Shown here: piece after piece, positions 32,638 to 40,442 of the stretch
Layout: each line of letters starts with the position of its first letter
Position numbering within the stretch: position 1 is the first letter of the stretch
From: Dehalobacter sp. DCA
GTDB lineage: Bacteria; Bacillota; Desulfitobacteriia; Desulfitobacteriales; Syntrophobotulaceae
Assembly: GCF_000305775.1 (NCBI RefSeq)
Contig: NC_018866.1
Span: 1,798,001 to 1,862,000 of the forward strand
Direction: 5' to 3'
Length of the DNA stretch: 64,000 nt
The notes under the pieces: generated by a model
The model's database searches: none
What the model was told of the DNA's origin: nothing
What the model saw: the letters and a program-made list of their open reading frames with translations, nothing else
Made by a program: the position numbers and the translations under genes

Positions 32638-32719
32638 AGTGAAACCCCTTTCTTTTTAAAACATTCACAAAATATGGTACTTATCTCATAGGTTCCCCGA
32701 TATCATCGGGTAAGCTTAA

Positions 32720-33322
32720 TCACTTTACCGACTTAATCCATTTCGGCTTTCTTTTATGAGGTTTTACCGGAATTGTTTTGCTTGTGTCTGGGTCGAATAA
32801 GACCTCTTTGCCATTTATATTGAGCAGCTGTTTTGGCTTAATTCCAAAGCATTCCTCAATAATGCTTTTAGCGGCTTCCTCTTCATATGCATGCGACATT
32901 AAGGACATTTTTTCTACAAGGTAAAAGCTCGTAAGCAAATTGTCATAATCCCAAAGAAATTCAAATGGTTCTTTAATGACCGGCCCGTTTTCTTTAAGTG
33001 ACCCAATAACACTGAAATAGTCTTTCCATTCGTGTTTACCGTTGTATTTCTTTGTGATCGGGAAGAATTGAACAAACCTATCGACACTAACCCCCTCCAA
33101 CAGAAGGCTATCTGTCATGACAAGATTAAGCTTCTGTTGCTGATCAAATTTTTTCGTACACATATCGGCAACTATGAATTTAGCCAGATAATAAAAGGCT
33201 TTAAGTTTTTTATTATCTGATAAAAGCGTTTTTTCTGCACAGAGCCTTAAATTTTTAAGATAAATATGTGTTAGATTAGGCTTTTCCTTCTTAACAGATT
33301 GGATCATGGTTAGATTTGGCAT
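32720..33322 (-). CDS. Early phage protein of unknown function (200 residues)
   Basis: 200 residues, helical, with a basic N-terminus and a Lys-rich tail (KPHKRKPKWIKSVK). Segments such as KAFYYLAKFIVADMCTKKFD and EPFEFLWDYDNLLTSFYLVE suggest a globular helical protein. No motif is recognised. It lies in the early operon between the XRE-type regulator and the small helical gene. Confidence 0.5.
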   Translation of the reverse strand: MPNLTMIQSVKKEKPNLTHIYLKNLRLCAEKTLLSDNKKLKAFYYLAKFIVADMCTKKFDQQQKLNLVMTDSLLLEGVSVDRFVQFFPITKKYNGKHEWKDYFSVIGSLKENGPVIKEPFEFLWDYDNLLTSFYLVEKMSLMSHAYEEEAAKSIIEECFGIKPKQLLNINGKEVLFDPDTSKTIPVKPHKRKPKWIKSVK

Positions 33323-33340
33323 GTTTATTCCTTTCTTTTA

Positions 33341-33535
33341 TCATTCCGGTATAAATGCTGTTACCGGGACATGTAAGACATTACAAATCTGAATATAGTC
33401 CTCAGAAAAGATTTTTCTGCGACCGGTCATCATTGCGCTGAATTGCTTTTCTGTGTACCCGGCCTTATCAGCAACATGTTTTTGTTTGAGCCCATTATTT
33501 CTCAAATAATTTTGAATTCTTTCGTATACCTTCAT
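33341..33535 (-). CDS. Small XRE-family regulator
   Basis: 64 residues. A near-complete HTH_XRE domain: RIQNYLRNNGLKQKHVADKA, then GYTEKQFSAMMTGRRKIFSE as recognition segment, then DYIQICNVLHVPVTAFIPE. AGGAGGG lies upstream of the ATG at 33535. It is the third gene of the early operon and may act as an anti-repressor or a second Cro-like factor. Confidence 0.75.
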   Translation of the reverse strand: MKVYERIQNYLRNNGLKQKHVADKAGYTEKQFSAMMTGRRKIFSEDYIQICNVLHVPVTAFIPE

Positions 33536-33559
33536 AGTTACACACCCTCCTCTTTCTTT

Positions 33560-33814
33560 TTATTTTCCCTTCATGGTTTGAAATAACGCCTGTCGCCCCC
33601 TCTCGCTGCTAAGCCACTCTCGAAGTGCTTCACGTGGAAACTTAACCGTTTTAGGGCCGAACCACAAGGCAGGGAATCCGGTTTTAGGAACGGTATGAGC
33701 TAACTGATATAGTCGATCTCTGCCGATTCCAAATTCCTGGGACGCTTGTTTTACAGTTAAGAGCGTCTCTGGCCTTTTCTGATTAGGAAAGTCCATTATC
33801 TTTGCAGGCTCCAA
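33560..33814 (-). CDS. Excisionase-like HTH_17 DNA-binding protein
   Basis: 84 residues with LLTVKQASQEFGIGRDRLYQLAHT (winged-helix helices 1 and 2) and ALWFGPKTVKFPREALREWL (wing and third helix), the HTH_17/MerR-type fold found in excisionases and phage early regulators. AGGAGG precedes the ATG. It is the second gene of the early operon, a usual place for an excisionase or accessory regulator. Excisionase activity is inference. Confidence 0.65.
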   Translation of the reverse strand: MEPAKIMDFPNQKRPETLLTVKQASQEFGIGRDRLYQLAHTVPKTGFPALWFGPKTVKFPREALREWLSSERGRQALFQTMKGK

Positions 33815-33904
33815 AGCTACGCCTCCTCTCTATCAGTAATTTATTTTTTTACCTCGCTTTGTTCTCAATTTGGTTAAGTACAGAATTTATTGAATTATTG
33901 AGGT

Positions 33905-34162
33905 CTACACTGCATTCTTATGAAATTCATCCGTAACCATAGTAACGCCATCTGGTAAAAAAATATACTCCCTCCAATTAAGACTATTTTCATCACAATA
34001 CCTAATCAGTTCCCCAAAGAACAATGCTCCAGCTCCTTCGTTGTGTGTTAAAATCTTAGATAATTGAGCCCTATTGATTCTTAGAACATCGGAAAATTTA
34101 GTTTTATTGCCTTGAAACTTTTGTTCAAGATGTTTTTGTACAGCTTCAATATTTGCTCTCAC
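33905..34162 (-). CDS. Cro-like early regulator
   Basis: 85 residues with a helix-turn-helix (NKTKFSDVLRINRAQLSKIL). It is the first gene of the minus-strand early operon, divergent from the repressor gene across a 140-base operator region. GAGGCGGAG precedes the start at 34162. By position it is the Cro counterpart of the lysogeny switch. The HTH is less canonical than that of the other regulators here. Confidence 0.6.
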   Translation of the reverse strand: MRANIEAVQKHLEQKFQGNKTKFSDVLRINRAQLSKILTHNEGAGALFFGELIRYCDENSLNWREYIFLPDGVTMVTDEFHKNAV

Positions 34163-34195
34163 ATCTCCGCCTCCTCGTTATTTCATTTACGATAA

Positions 34196-34290
34196 TATGG
34201 TAACACTTTCAAATAATATCGTCAATAGGGTAACGTTACTGAGGTAGCGAAAATATATTTACACGAACCCATATAAGTGTTATTATATTT
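34196..34290. promoter_or_regulatory. Lysogeny-switch promoters and operators
   Basis: Plus-strand promoter: -35 TTTACA (34258-34263), 17 bases, -10 TATTAT (34281-34286), reading into the repressor gene. Minus-strand promoter: -35 TTGACG (34220-34225), 17 bases, -10 TACCAT (34197-34202), reading into the cro-like gene. Between and over them are operator-like elements: TAACACTT (34201-34208) and its inverse AAGTGTTA (34275-34282), and the palindrome GTAACGTTAC (34230-34239). The start site for the repressor message would be only about 10-20 bases before its GTG. Confidence 0.6.
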
Positions 34291-34302
34291 ACGAAAGAGA
34301 GT

Positions 34303-34962
34303 GTGTTTAATGTGTTTGATAAAGAAAAGTTCAAAAATCTATTAGAGAAAGCGCGTGGAGATAGATCGAATGAAGATTATTCTCGCGATAGCGGAGTTTC
34401 TCGTGCTTATATTTCTAATTTCTTGAACCTAAAAAGAGATATTCCGCCAACTCCTGATATTTTAAAAAAGTTGGCTGAAACAGCCTACGGAAATGTAACA
34501 TATAGAGATTTTATGGATGCTGCAGGATATCTAAATTTAGATGAGGTAAATAAAGAAATTATTACATTAGAAACAAAATTAAAAGAAATTTATGAAATAA
34601 TTTGTGTTAAGAGAAAAGAATCTGAAGTATTACGCCAAAACATCCAAGATCTTGAAAATAACGCAGGAACTATAAATCAACAAGAGTTAATCATGCATAT
34701 TGATATTTGGCAAAAACAGATTGAACAATTAGAACAAGAGTTTTATTCAATAACTTGCCAGTTAGATCAGTATAAGGAAATTCGAATTGATATTATCGAT
34801 ATAAACTCAGAAAGCTGTTCTAAAGAAGGGGTTGTTACATCTTCCAATTCAGATATACGTGAAATCGCAAGAGCCGGTAACAACATGACCTCCGATGAAG
34901 CAGCTGAGCTTAGAAAATTTGCTGAAAGGTTATTCCCAGATGCATTCAAAAAAAATTCCTGA
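34303..34962 (+). CDS. Phage repressor (ImmR/CI-like, no peptidase domain)
   Basis: 219 residues from a GTG at 34303 (a second in-frame GTG at 34312 is possible). N-terminal XRE domain (LLEKARGDRSNEDYSRDSGV ... SRAYISNFLNLKRDIPPTPD), then a long coiled coil (about 80-165, with KKEIITLETKLKEIYEI and RQNIQDLENNAGTINQQELI). It has no S24 auto-cleavage domain. The gene just downstream, overlapping by 23 bases, encodes an ImmA-type metallopeptidase. This pair fits the ImmR/ImmA design, in which the peptidase cuts the repressor at induction. Confidence 0.72.
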   Translation: MFNVFDKEKFKNLLEKARGDRSNEDYSRDSGVSRAYISNFLNLKRDIPPTPDILKKLAETAYGNVTYRDFMDAAGYLNLDEVNKEIITLETKLKEIYEIICVKRKESEVLRQNIQDLENNAGTINQQELIMHIDIWQKQIEQLEQEFYSITCQLDQYKEIRIDIIDINSESCSKEGVVTSSNSDIREIARAGNNMTSDEAAELRKFAERLFPDAFKKNS

Positions 34963-35980
34963 TAAACTAAGATATAATCGAACGTTAAGTATTGCACAGA
35001 AGTTTATACTTGAACAAAATATAAATAGATTACCTGTAGATCCATTTAAATTAACAGCAAGAATTGATTTACCGATAGTTTCAGCATCAGAATACGCAAT
35101 GGCTATGAATTGTTCTTTTCAACATGTTATTAGGGATATCATTAAGAGTAATGATGGTACAGCAAAATGCGTAGATAACATGCAGTTTATTATTTATAAC
35201 GAAAGAGTGGCGAGTAAAGGACGAATAAGATGGACGTTACTGCATGAAATTGGGCATGTTCGGCTAGGTCATTTAATTGACTTTGAAGAGACCAGAGTTC
35301 AAAGGGCAGGCTTAACAAAAACCGAATATGAAGTATTAGAAAAAGAGGCAGACTGTTTCGCTTCTCGAGTTTTGGCTCCTCCGATAGTATTAGAGGCTCT
35401 TAAAGTTGATAATGCCACAAGGTTAATAACATTATGTGGCCTATCAAGATTAGCAGCAGAAAATAGATATAAAGATTTTTCTGCCAAGTTAAATAAAAGA
35501 AGATTTCCTGACCTTCTTGAAATAAAAATCGAAAGAAATTTCCATGATTTCATCCACAAAAAATATTGCGTAATATGCGGTCATTCATTTGTTATCGAAA
35601 ATGCCAAGTATTGCCCGATCTGCGGGAAGAAAAGGGTCTATTGGGGGGATGGAAAGATGATTTATTCAGGTTATGAATTAGATGATAAAAGTAAAGCCAA
35701 GGTTTGTCCGAGATGTGAAAATGAGGAAACATCTCTTGATGGAGAGCATTGTATTATCTGTGGGAGTCATTTAGTAAATAGATGTACAAATGATGATAAT
35801 GAAAATAATCATAGTTATGAGCCTTGTGGTATTCTTTTACCCGGTAATGCAAGATATTGTTATAAATGCGGTAGTCAATCCACGTTTCTCAGTAATAAAA
35901 TTTTAAGACGGTGGAGTGAATCACAAGCCGATGAGCAAGTAGCATCAACTCATGATAACTTCGGGGATATCCCGTTTTAA
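34940..35980 (+). CDS. ImmA/IrrE-family metallopeptidase fused to zinc ribbons
   Basis: 346 residues from the ATG at 34940, with AAAGG ten bases upstream. A longer frame to 34895 lacks a site. Residues about 30-180 are the ImmA/IrrE domain with TLLHEIGHVRLGH (HEIGH at about 102-106) and the downstream KEADCFASRVLAPP Glu/Ala motif. Residues about 205-330 hold three zinc-ribbon-like units: CVICGHSF/YCPICGKK, VCPRCEN/CIICGSHL and RCTN/YCYKCGSQ. Ordinary ImmA proteins are about 150-250 residues without ribbons. The ribbons may bind DNA or the repressor. It is probably translationally coupled to the repressor and should act as its inactivating protease. The ribbon function is inference. Confidence 0.78.
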   Translation: MHSKKIPDKLRYNRTLSIAQKFILEQNINRLPVDPFKLTARIDLPIVSASEYAMAMNCSFQHVIRDIIKSNDGTAKCVDNMQFIIYNERVASKGRIRWTLLHEIGHVRLGHLIDFEETRVQRAGLTKTEYEVLEKEADCFASRVLAPPIVLEALKVDNATRLITLCGLSRLAAENRYKDFSAKLNKRRFPDLLEIKIERNFHDFIHKKYCVICGHSFVIENAKYCPICGKKRVYWGDGKMIYSGYELDDKSKAKVCPRCENEETSLDGEHCIICGSHLVNRCTNDDNENNHSYEPCGILLPGNARYCYKCGSQSTFLSNKILRRWSESQADEQVASTHDNFGDIPF

Positions 35981-35997
35981 ACTTCCCGAAAACAAAA

Positions 35998-36026
35998 ATA
36001 AGGCCGTCCGATCGGGACAACCTTAT
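35998..36026 (+). terminator. Terminator-like hairpin after the ImmA-like gene
   Basis: ATAAGG (35998-36003) pairs with CCTTAT (36021-36026), with a second inner GTCC/GGAC-type pairing. It is followed by a T-rich stretch. It is only moderately strong. Confidence 0.45.
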
Positions 36027-36086
36027 CTATTTCAAGTCATAAAAGAAATTTGTTTATTTCTTTAACTAGATCTCCGAGAATAAGAT

Positions 36087-36190
36087 TTTATTAAAAAATA
36101 TTTTAATAACAACACCCGGTAGCGAATCTTATTAAAGAAAATAGGCAAAAATTTTAATAATGCTTTAATTTAAGTGTTACTATTAAAGTT
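36087..36190. repeat. Clustered TTATTAAA-type palindrome and half-sites upstream of fic
   Basis: A perfect 9-base inverted repeat, TTATTAAAA (36088-36096) and TTTTAATAA (36101-36109), lies 103 bases before the fic start. Further half-sites are TTATTAAAG (36129-36137), TTTTAATAA (36152-36160) and TATTAAAG (36181-36188). They probably form an operator for autoregulation by the C-terminal HTH of the Fic protein or by another regulator. Low complexity makes chance AT-rich matches possible. Confidence 0.45.
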
Positions 36191-36211
36191 TTTAAGGTCA
36201 GGAGTAATCTT

Positions 36212-37363
36212 ATGAAATTAAAAGAACGTGCCGGACAATATATTTATCAATCATCAGGATATTCTGCTTATATCCCTAACCCACTACCTCCAAATCATCC
36301 CATCGAATACAACACTGAATTAATAAACCTTTTATCATCAGCTGATAGAAAACTAGGTAGGCTTGACGGAATTACCCAAACTTTACCTAACCCTGATCTA
36401 TTTGTAGCAATGTATGTAAAAAAAGAAGCAGTTTTAAGCTCTCAAATTGAAGGAACACAAGCGTCCTTAATAGATGTCCTCGATGAAGAAGATAACATAG
36501 AAAAAGAAAAAAGCGTTGAAGAAGTTGTGAATTATATCGCATCTATGAATTATGGACTTGAGCGATTACATAGCTTACCTATTTGTTTAAGACTTATTAC
36601 AGAAATCCATGAAATTCTATTAAAAAATGTTCGCGGAAGTGAGCGAAACCCGGGAGAATTTAGATGTTCACAGAACTGGATAGGTCCTGCCGGTTGTTCT
36701 TTGTCCACCGCTACATTTATACCACCTACTCCTGAAGCCATGATAGACTCAATGAATAATTTAGAAATATTTATCCATGAAAAAGACGAAATACCACCTT
36801 TAATTAAAATTGGTTTAATTCATGCCCAATTTGAAACTATTCACCCCTTTTTAGATGGCAACGGAAGAATGGGTCGTTTACTAATAACCTTTTGGCTTTG
36901 TCAACAAAAAATACTTGGTAAGCCATTACTATATTTGAGTTATTATTTTAAACGAAATAGAATTGAGTATTATGATAGGCTTATGGATATTAGATTAAAG
37001 GGTGACTGGGAGAATTGGTTAGTCTTTTTCTTAAAAGGAATTGCAGAAGTTTCCGATGAGGCCATTGATACCGCAAAGAAGATTCTTTCTTTAAAGGAAA
37101 AATACACTTATTTAATAAACCGTACGATAAAAAACGCGTCAAACGGAATTAAGCTTCTAGATAAACTCTTTGAACATCCAATGATAACAATTAGTAAAGT
37201 TGCTGATTTATTGGATACATCTTATCCTACTGCCAACAACTTGGTGAATCAATTTTGTCGTTTAGGAATATTAGACAATCCAAGCCAGCAAAGAAATAAA
37301 AAATTCAACTTCAGGGAATACATTGATATTTTACAAGAGGGAACAGAGCTAATAAATAAATAG
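36212..37363 (+). CDS. Fic family protein (class II, with winged-helix C-terminus)
   Basis: 383 residues. The inhibitory helix motif is SSQIEGT at about 76-82, which matches S/TxxxEG, placing it in the class whose inhibitory helix precedes the Fic core. The catalytic motif HPFLDGNGRMGR starts at about residue 211 and has the His, Asp/Glu-type and Gly/Asn/Arg residues of active AMPylases. The C-terminal region (MITISKVADLLDTSYPTANNL) is a winged helix. Such proteins transfer AMP to Tyr/Thr/Ser on partner proteins and are often toxins or regulators. No antitoxin gene is adjacent, so it is self-inhibited. CAGGAG precedes the ATG. It lies between the immunity region and the integrase, a cargo position. 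Confidence 0.85.
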   Translation: MKLKERAGQYIYQSSGYSAYIPNPLPPNHPIEYNTELINLLSSADRKLGRLDGITQTLPNPDLFVAMYVKKEAVLSSQIEGTQASLIDVLDEEDNIEKEKSVEEVVNYIASMNYGLERLHSLPICLRLITEIHEILLKNVRGSERNPGEFRCSQNWIGPAGCSLSTATFIPPTPEAMIDSMNNLEIFIHEKDEIPPLIKIGLIHAQFETIHPFLDGNGRMGRLLITFWLCQQKILGKPLLYLSYYFKRNRIEYYDRLMDIRLKGDWENWLVFFLKGIAEVSDEAIDTAKKILSLKEKYTYLINRTIKNASNGIKLLDKLFEHPMITISKVADLLDTSYPTANNLVNQFCRLGILDNPSQQRNKKFNFREYIDILQEGTELINK

Positions 37364-37390
37364 ACTCTCATTCGGTTGGAGGATAAATCT

Positions 37391-38806
37391 ATGGCCGAAA
37401 AGGAAAAGAAGAGAAAAAAGAAAAAAGGTAACGGCGAAGGTACGATCTACCAATTACCAAATGGTAAATGGAAAGGTCAGGTTACCCTTGGGAAAGATCC
37501 TAATACCGGGAAATTGATTCGCCCCCCGTTTCATGGTAATACCAGAAAAGAGGTTGCCGATCAGATTGCGGAGGCATTAGATCGGGTTAATAAGAAAACC
37601 TTTATCAACCCATCCCAAACAACTTTTGAAGATTGGACAAGCACTTGGAAAACCGCTTCCAGAATAAAGGGAACCACCTGGAGAGGTTATGAAACTTGTT
37701 TAAGGAATCATATCTTTCCCGCGTTAGGTGATTACACTTTAGCCGAGCTGGAGAAAGATCCCCACATTATTCAAGTGTTTTTAAATACCATGGAAAAGAC
37801 TCCACGGAAAGACGGAAAGATAAGTAAAATTCTAAAAGAACTTAGAAAAGAAAAAGGATTAGAACAAATTGATGTAGCAGAAGAACTGAGGATTGAATTA
37901 TCTGTCTACGTTTCTTGGGAGGAAAATAAAGATAGGCCGGATTATGAAATGCTTAAAAAGATTGCCGACTTCTACCGTACCCCCCTTAAGCAGTTTCTGT
38001 TATCGCCGGCTTCGATAATTAAAGCTAATCGTATACTGCATAGTATTCTTGAATATGCAAAGAGACGAAAAAAACTATTCTCTAACCCTGCTGATGATAT
38101 GGATCTTCCTGAAGCCGATACTGAAGAAACCCAAACTTTAGCAGATGATGAGATGGACAGGTTTCTAACTAACATAATGGAATATCGGTATTTTGCAGGA
38201 TACTTGCTTTTGATCGGTTCGGGGATGCGCCCTGGAGAAATGGTGGCTTTAAAATGGCATAATGTTAATCTAAAAGATAGAACTGTCACAATTGAAGAAA
38301 CCCGGGAAAGAGTTTTGAATGAAGATATTGATGCAAAAACCAAAACAAAAGTTATTAACCAAGATCCAAAAACAAAAAAGAGTAAAAGAACTCTTGTTAT
38401 TCCCGGAAGAGTAGCTGCAGCACTCAGAATCCATCGTTACAATCAAAATAAAGAGAAGGTTCTGGCAGGGGATCAATATAATGATGAGGGTTATGTCTTC
38501 GCTACGCCCACCGGGGAGCCGGTAGAGTATAGAAACTTCTACAGATCCTTTCAAGCATGCTTAAAGAGAAGTGATATACCCCCTGTGAAGCTATATGCAC
38601 TCCGTCATACCTTCGCAACGATCCTTTTGGAAGAAGGAGAAGACTTAAGGGTAATACAAGAAATACTCGGACATACGGATATTAGGACTACGAAAATCTA
38701 TACCCGTGTCCGCAGAAAATCAAAAGAAAAAGCTGCCATAAAAATCGACGGCCATCTCAGAAAAAAGAAAAAATCTTCAGAAAAAGAGACAGCGTTGCAA
38801 CGATAA
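37391..38806 (+). CDS. int: Tyrosine integrase with an embedded XRE-type HTH domain
   Basis: 471 residues from the ATG at 37391, with GGAGG eight bases upstream. A TTG at 37376 is less likely. Order: N-terminal arm-binding domain (about 10-70, [20 protein letters not shown]), first part of the SAM-like core-binding domain (about 75-140, [20 protein letters not shown]), an inserted Cro/CI-type domain (about 144-206: [20 protein letters not shown] ... [20 protein letters not shown]), the rest of the core-binding domain ([20 protein letters not shown]), then the catalytic domain. Catalytic residues: R in [13 protein letters not shown] in [12 protein letters not shown]-x-x-R in [10 protein letters not shown] (Tyr where many enzymes have His), H in ILGHTD and Y in TTKIYTRV. 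It integrates and excises the prophage at the adjacent tRNA-Thr gene. Confidence 0.9.
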   Translation: MAEKEKKRKKKKGNGEGTIYQLPNGKWKGQVTLGKDPNTGKLIRPPFHGNTRKEVADQIAEALDRVNKKTFINPSQTTFEDWTSTWKTASRIKGTTWRGYETCLRNHIFPALGDYTLAELEKDPHIIQVFLNTMEKTPRKDGKISKILKELRKEKGLEQIDVAEELRIELSVYVSWEENKDRPDYEMLKKIADFYRTPLKQFLLSPASIIKANRILHSILEYAKRRKKLFSNPADDMDLPEADTEETQTLADDEMDRFLTNIMEYRYFAGYLLLIGSGMRPGEMVALKWHNVNLKDRTVTIEETRERVLNEDIDAKTKTKVINQDPKTKKSKRTLVIPGRVAAALRIHRYNQNKEKVLAGDQYNDEGYVFATPTGEPVEYRNFYRSFQACLKRSDIPPVKLYALRHTFATILLEEGEDLRVIQEILGHTDIRTTKIYTRVRRKSKEKAAIKIDGHLRKKKKSSEKETALQR

Positions 38807-38834
38807 AAAACTGGGTTGCAACGCTGTTGCAACG
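38793..38834. repeat. Three GTTGCAACG palindromic sites at the integrase 3' end
   Basis: Copies at 38794-38802 (as CGTTGCAACG from 38793), 38815-38823 and 38826-38834. The core GTTGCAAC is a perfect palindrome. The spacings are 21 and 11 bases, two and one helical turns, so all three face the same side. They lie between the integrase stop and the tRNA and are candidate arm-type or excisionase sites of the attachment region. Confidence 0.55.
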
Positions 38835-38870
38835 TTTGGACAAAAATCATACAGTTTATAAAAAGCAAAA

Positions 38871-38892
38871 ACACCGCAAATCCTTGCGGTGT
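38871..38892. terminator. Bidirectional terminator between integrase and tRNA-Thr
   Basis: ACACCGCAA (38871-38879) and TTGCGGTGT (38884-38892) form a perfect 9-bp stem with a 4-base loop. CTCGTTTTT follows on the plus strand and TTTTTGCTTTTT on the minus strand. It serves the integrase and the minus-strand tRNA. Confidence 0.8.
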
Positions 38893-38904
38893 CTCGTTTT
38901 TCTC

Positions 38905-38979
38905 TGGAGCCGATGGTCGGAATCGAACCGACGACCTGCTCATTACGAGTGAGCTGCTCTACCCCTGAGCCACATCGGC
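38905..38979 (-). tRNA. tRNA-Thr (anticodon CGT); prophage attachment site
   Basis: On the minus strand, acceptor stem GCCGATG/CATCGGC, a D arm with GCTCAGGGGTAGAGC, anticodon stem-loop GCTCA-CTCGTAA-TGAGC (anticodon CGT), T arm GTCGGTTCGATTCCGAC and an encoded CCA give a 75-base tRNA for Thr codon ACG. Its 3' end faces the integrase, so the 3' half is the likely attR core. A second copy of that 3' segment, expected at attL, is not found in the window, so the left phage end lies beyond position 1. Confidence 0.93.
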
Positions 38980-39194
38980 ATGTTTGGTAACCCATAAGCT
39001 TTAACAGTATAACATAAGAAAAATAATTTGTTAAGGGTAAATTAATCAAAAATGTGGGAAAATGAGAAAATGAGAAAATTTTAAGGAATGTTTGATGCTC
39101 CGGCTGCAAATAATAAAACTTAACATAATTCAAGCTGCTTGCTGTTGAAGATGTACTTCACAGGAGATAAACTTACAGAAAAGGATGTGATCTT

Positions 39195-39914
39195 TTGCTA
39201 TTCGATCTGCGAATATTGGTAATTGCACTTACTCCTGTAATTGCCCTGGGCCTGGCAGTCTATTATACCGACCGTTTCGATAAAGAGCCTTTGCCTCTTC
39301 TTATAAAAGTGTTTATCCTGGGTGCGCTGGCAGTCATTCCGATCGTGCTGTTTGAAAAATTTCTGACGTCCCTGAACATCTTTACCGGGGTAGCGGCAGC
39401 TTTTTTCAATGCCTTTGTCGTTGCCGGACTGACCGAAGAATTTTTCAAAAGGGCAGTTGTCCTGCGGACAGTCTATCGGAATCCGGCGTTTGATGAAAAG
39501 CTGGACGGGATTGTCTATGCCGTATTTGCCGCGTTGGGTTTCGCAACAGTCGAGAACATCATGTATGTTCTTGTAAACTTTTCAGCCAACCCGTATGTAG
39601 GCCTTTCCAGAGGAATATTCTCAGTGCCGACCCACGTGCTGCTTGGTGTGACGATGGGATACTACCTTTCCCTGGCAAAGTTCTCCAATCATCCTCATCT
39701 TGAAAGAGCTTACCTCAAAAAATCCTTATATGTTCCTATCCTGCTTCACGGTTTTTTTGACTTTATTTTGATGTCGGAAATTCCGATTCTGCTTACGCTG
39801 TTTTTACCGTATTTCATTTACCTGTGGACGGTTAATCTTAGGAAACTTAACAGGTATTACAAAGAATCGAGGGAAAAATACCAGAAAATTCCCGCCCGAC
39901 AACCTGCTGAATAA
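39195..39914 (+). CDS. prsW: PrsW-family intramembrane metalloprotease
   Basis: 239 residues with about seven to eight membrane segments. The PrsW motifs are GLTEEFFKRAVV (the EE pair), the helix with FATVENIMYVL, PTHVLLGVTMGYYLS and the last conserved HGFFDFILM. The family includes the B. subtilis site-1 protease for RsiW and other membrane-protein proteases. The start is TTG at 39195, with AAAAGG ten bases upstream. It is the first chromosomal gene after the tRNA and ends convergent to the DUF378 gene at a perfect inverted repeat. Confidence 0.82.
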   Translation: MLFDLRILVIALTPVIALGLAVYYTDRFDKEPLPLLIKVFILGALAVIPIVLFEKFLTSLNIFTGVAAAFFNAFVVAGLTEEFFKRAVVLRTVYRNPAFDEKLDGIVYAVFAALGFATVENIMYVLVNFSANPYVGLSRGIFSVPTHVLLGVTMGYYLSLAKFSNHPHLERAYLKKSLYVPILLHGFFDFILMSEIPILLTLFLPYFIYLWTVNLRKLNRYYKESREKYQKIPARQPAE

Positions 39915-39962
39915 AAGACTGTACACCTATGTCCTGTCGCCATTGTAAATGCAGACTAAAAC

Positions 39963-40009
39963 CCAACAGGAAAAAGGAACCGAGATACTCGGTTCCTTTT
40001 TCCTGTTGG
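39963..40009. terminator. Perfect 22-bp inverted repeat, bidirectional terminator
   Basis: Arms at 39963-39984 and 39988-40009 are exact reverse complements with a 3-base loop (ATA), and each contains an A5/T5 tract. It lies between convergent genes (prsW and the DUF378 gene), so it should stop both transcripts. Confidence 0.8.
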
Positions 40010-40035
40010 ACTTATTAAGTAATTTTGCCAACTCG

Positions 40036-40269
40036 TTAAGGATTATGCTGGATCCGTCCTTCTCTCTCATATTCGCGATTCGGTACGAATAAGAGTGTGA
40101 TGCAGTACAGGCCGCTGAGTCCGACCAGCGCATAGACGATTCTCGGAGGGAGCGGACTGATCCCCCCGAGGAGGGCATTGACAAGATCAAATTGGAAAAA
40201 GCCAATCATTCCCCAGTTAATGGCCCCGATGATAATAATTGCAAGGGCAATCTTCTGCCAGATATTCAT
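40036..40269 (-). CDS. DUF378 small membrane protein
   Basis: 77 residues from the ATG at 40269, with GGAGG nine bases upstream. A TTG two codons earlier is less likely. Two hydrophobic helices (about 5-25, KIALAIIIIGAINWGMIGFF, and 42-62) with the DUF378 signature GAINWGMIGFFQFDLV and a hydrophobic VYALVGLSGLYCI. The family is common in Firmicutes and its function is unknown. Confidence 0.8.
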   Translation of the reverse strand: MNIWQKIALAIIIIGAINWGMIGFFQFDLVNALLGGISPLPPRIVYALVGLSGLYCITLLFVPNREYEREGRIQHNP

Positions 40270-40442
40270 GTACAACCTCCTTAAAAAGTTAATTATTAAT
40301 AGGATGTCGTTAAAATGTAAAATTTATACATCAAAACATTAATTTACGATTTAGAAACAATCATTTATAATAATCTAGGACTTGTGTTTTTGTTTTAATA
40401 AAAGGAACAAGGGTCAAAAAATGTAACCAAAAAGGAGTATTT

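Noticed and set aside
37376-37390. TTG start five codons upstream for the integrase
   Set aside because: The stretch contains the GGAGG ribosome-binding site of the ATG at 37391.
39927-40205. 92-codon minus-strand frame overlapping the DUF378 gene
   Set aside because: It runs through the perfect terminator repeat and overlaps a gene with a clear family match and ribosome-binding site.
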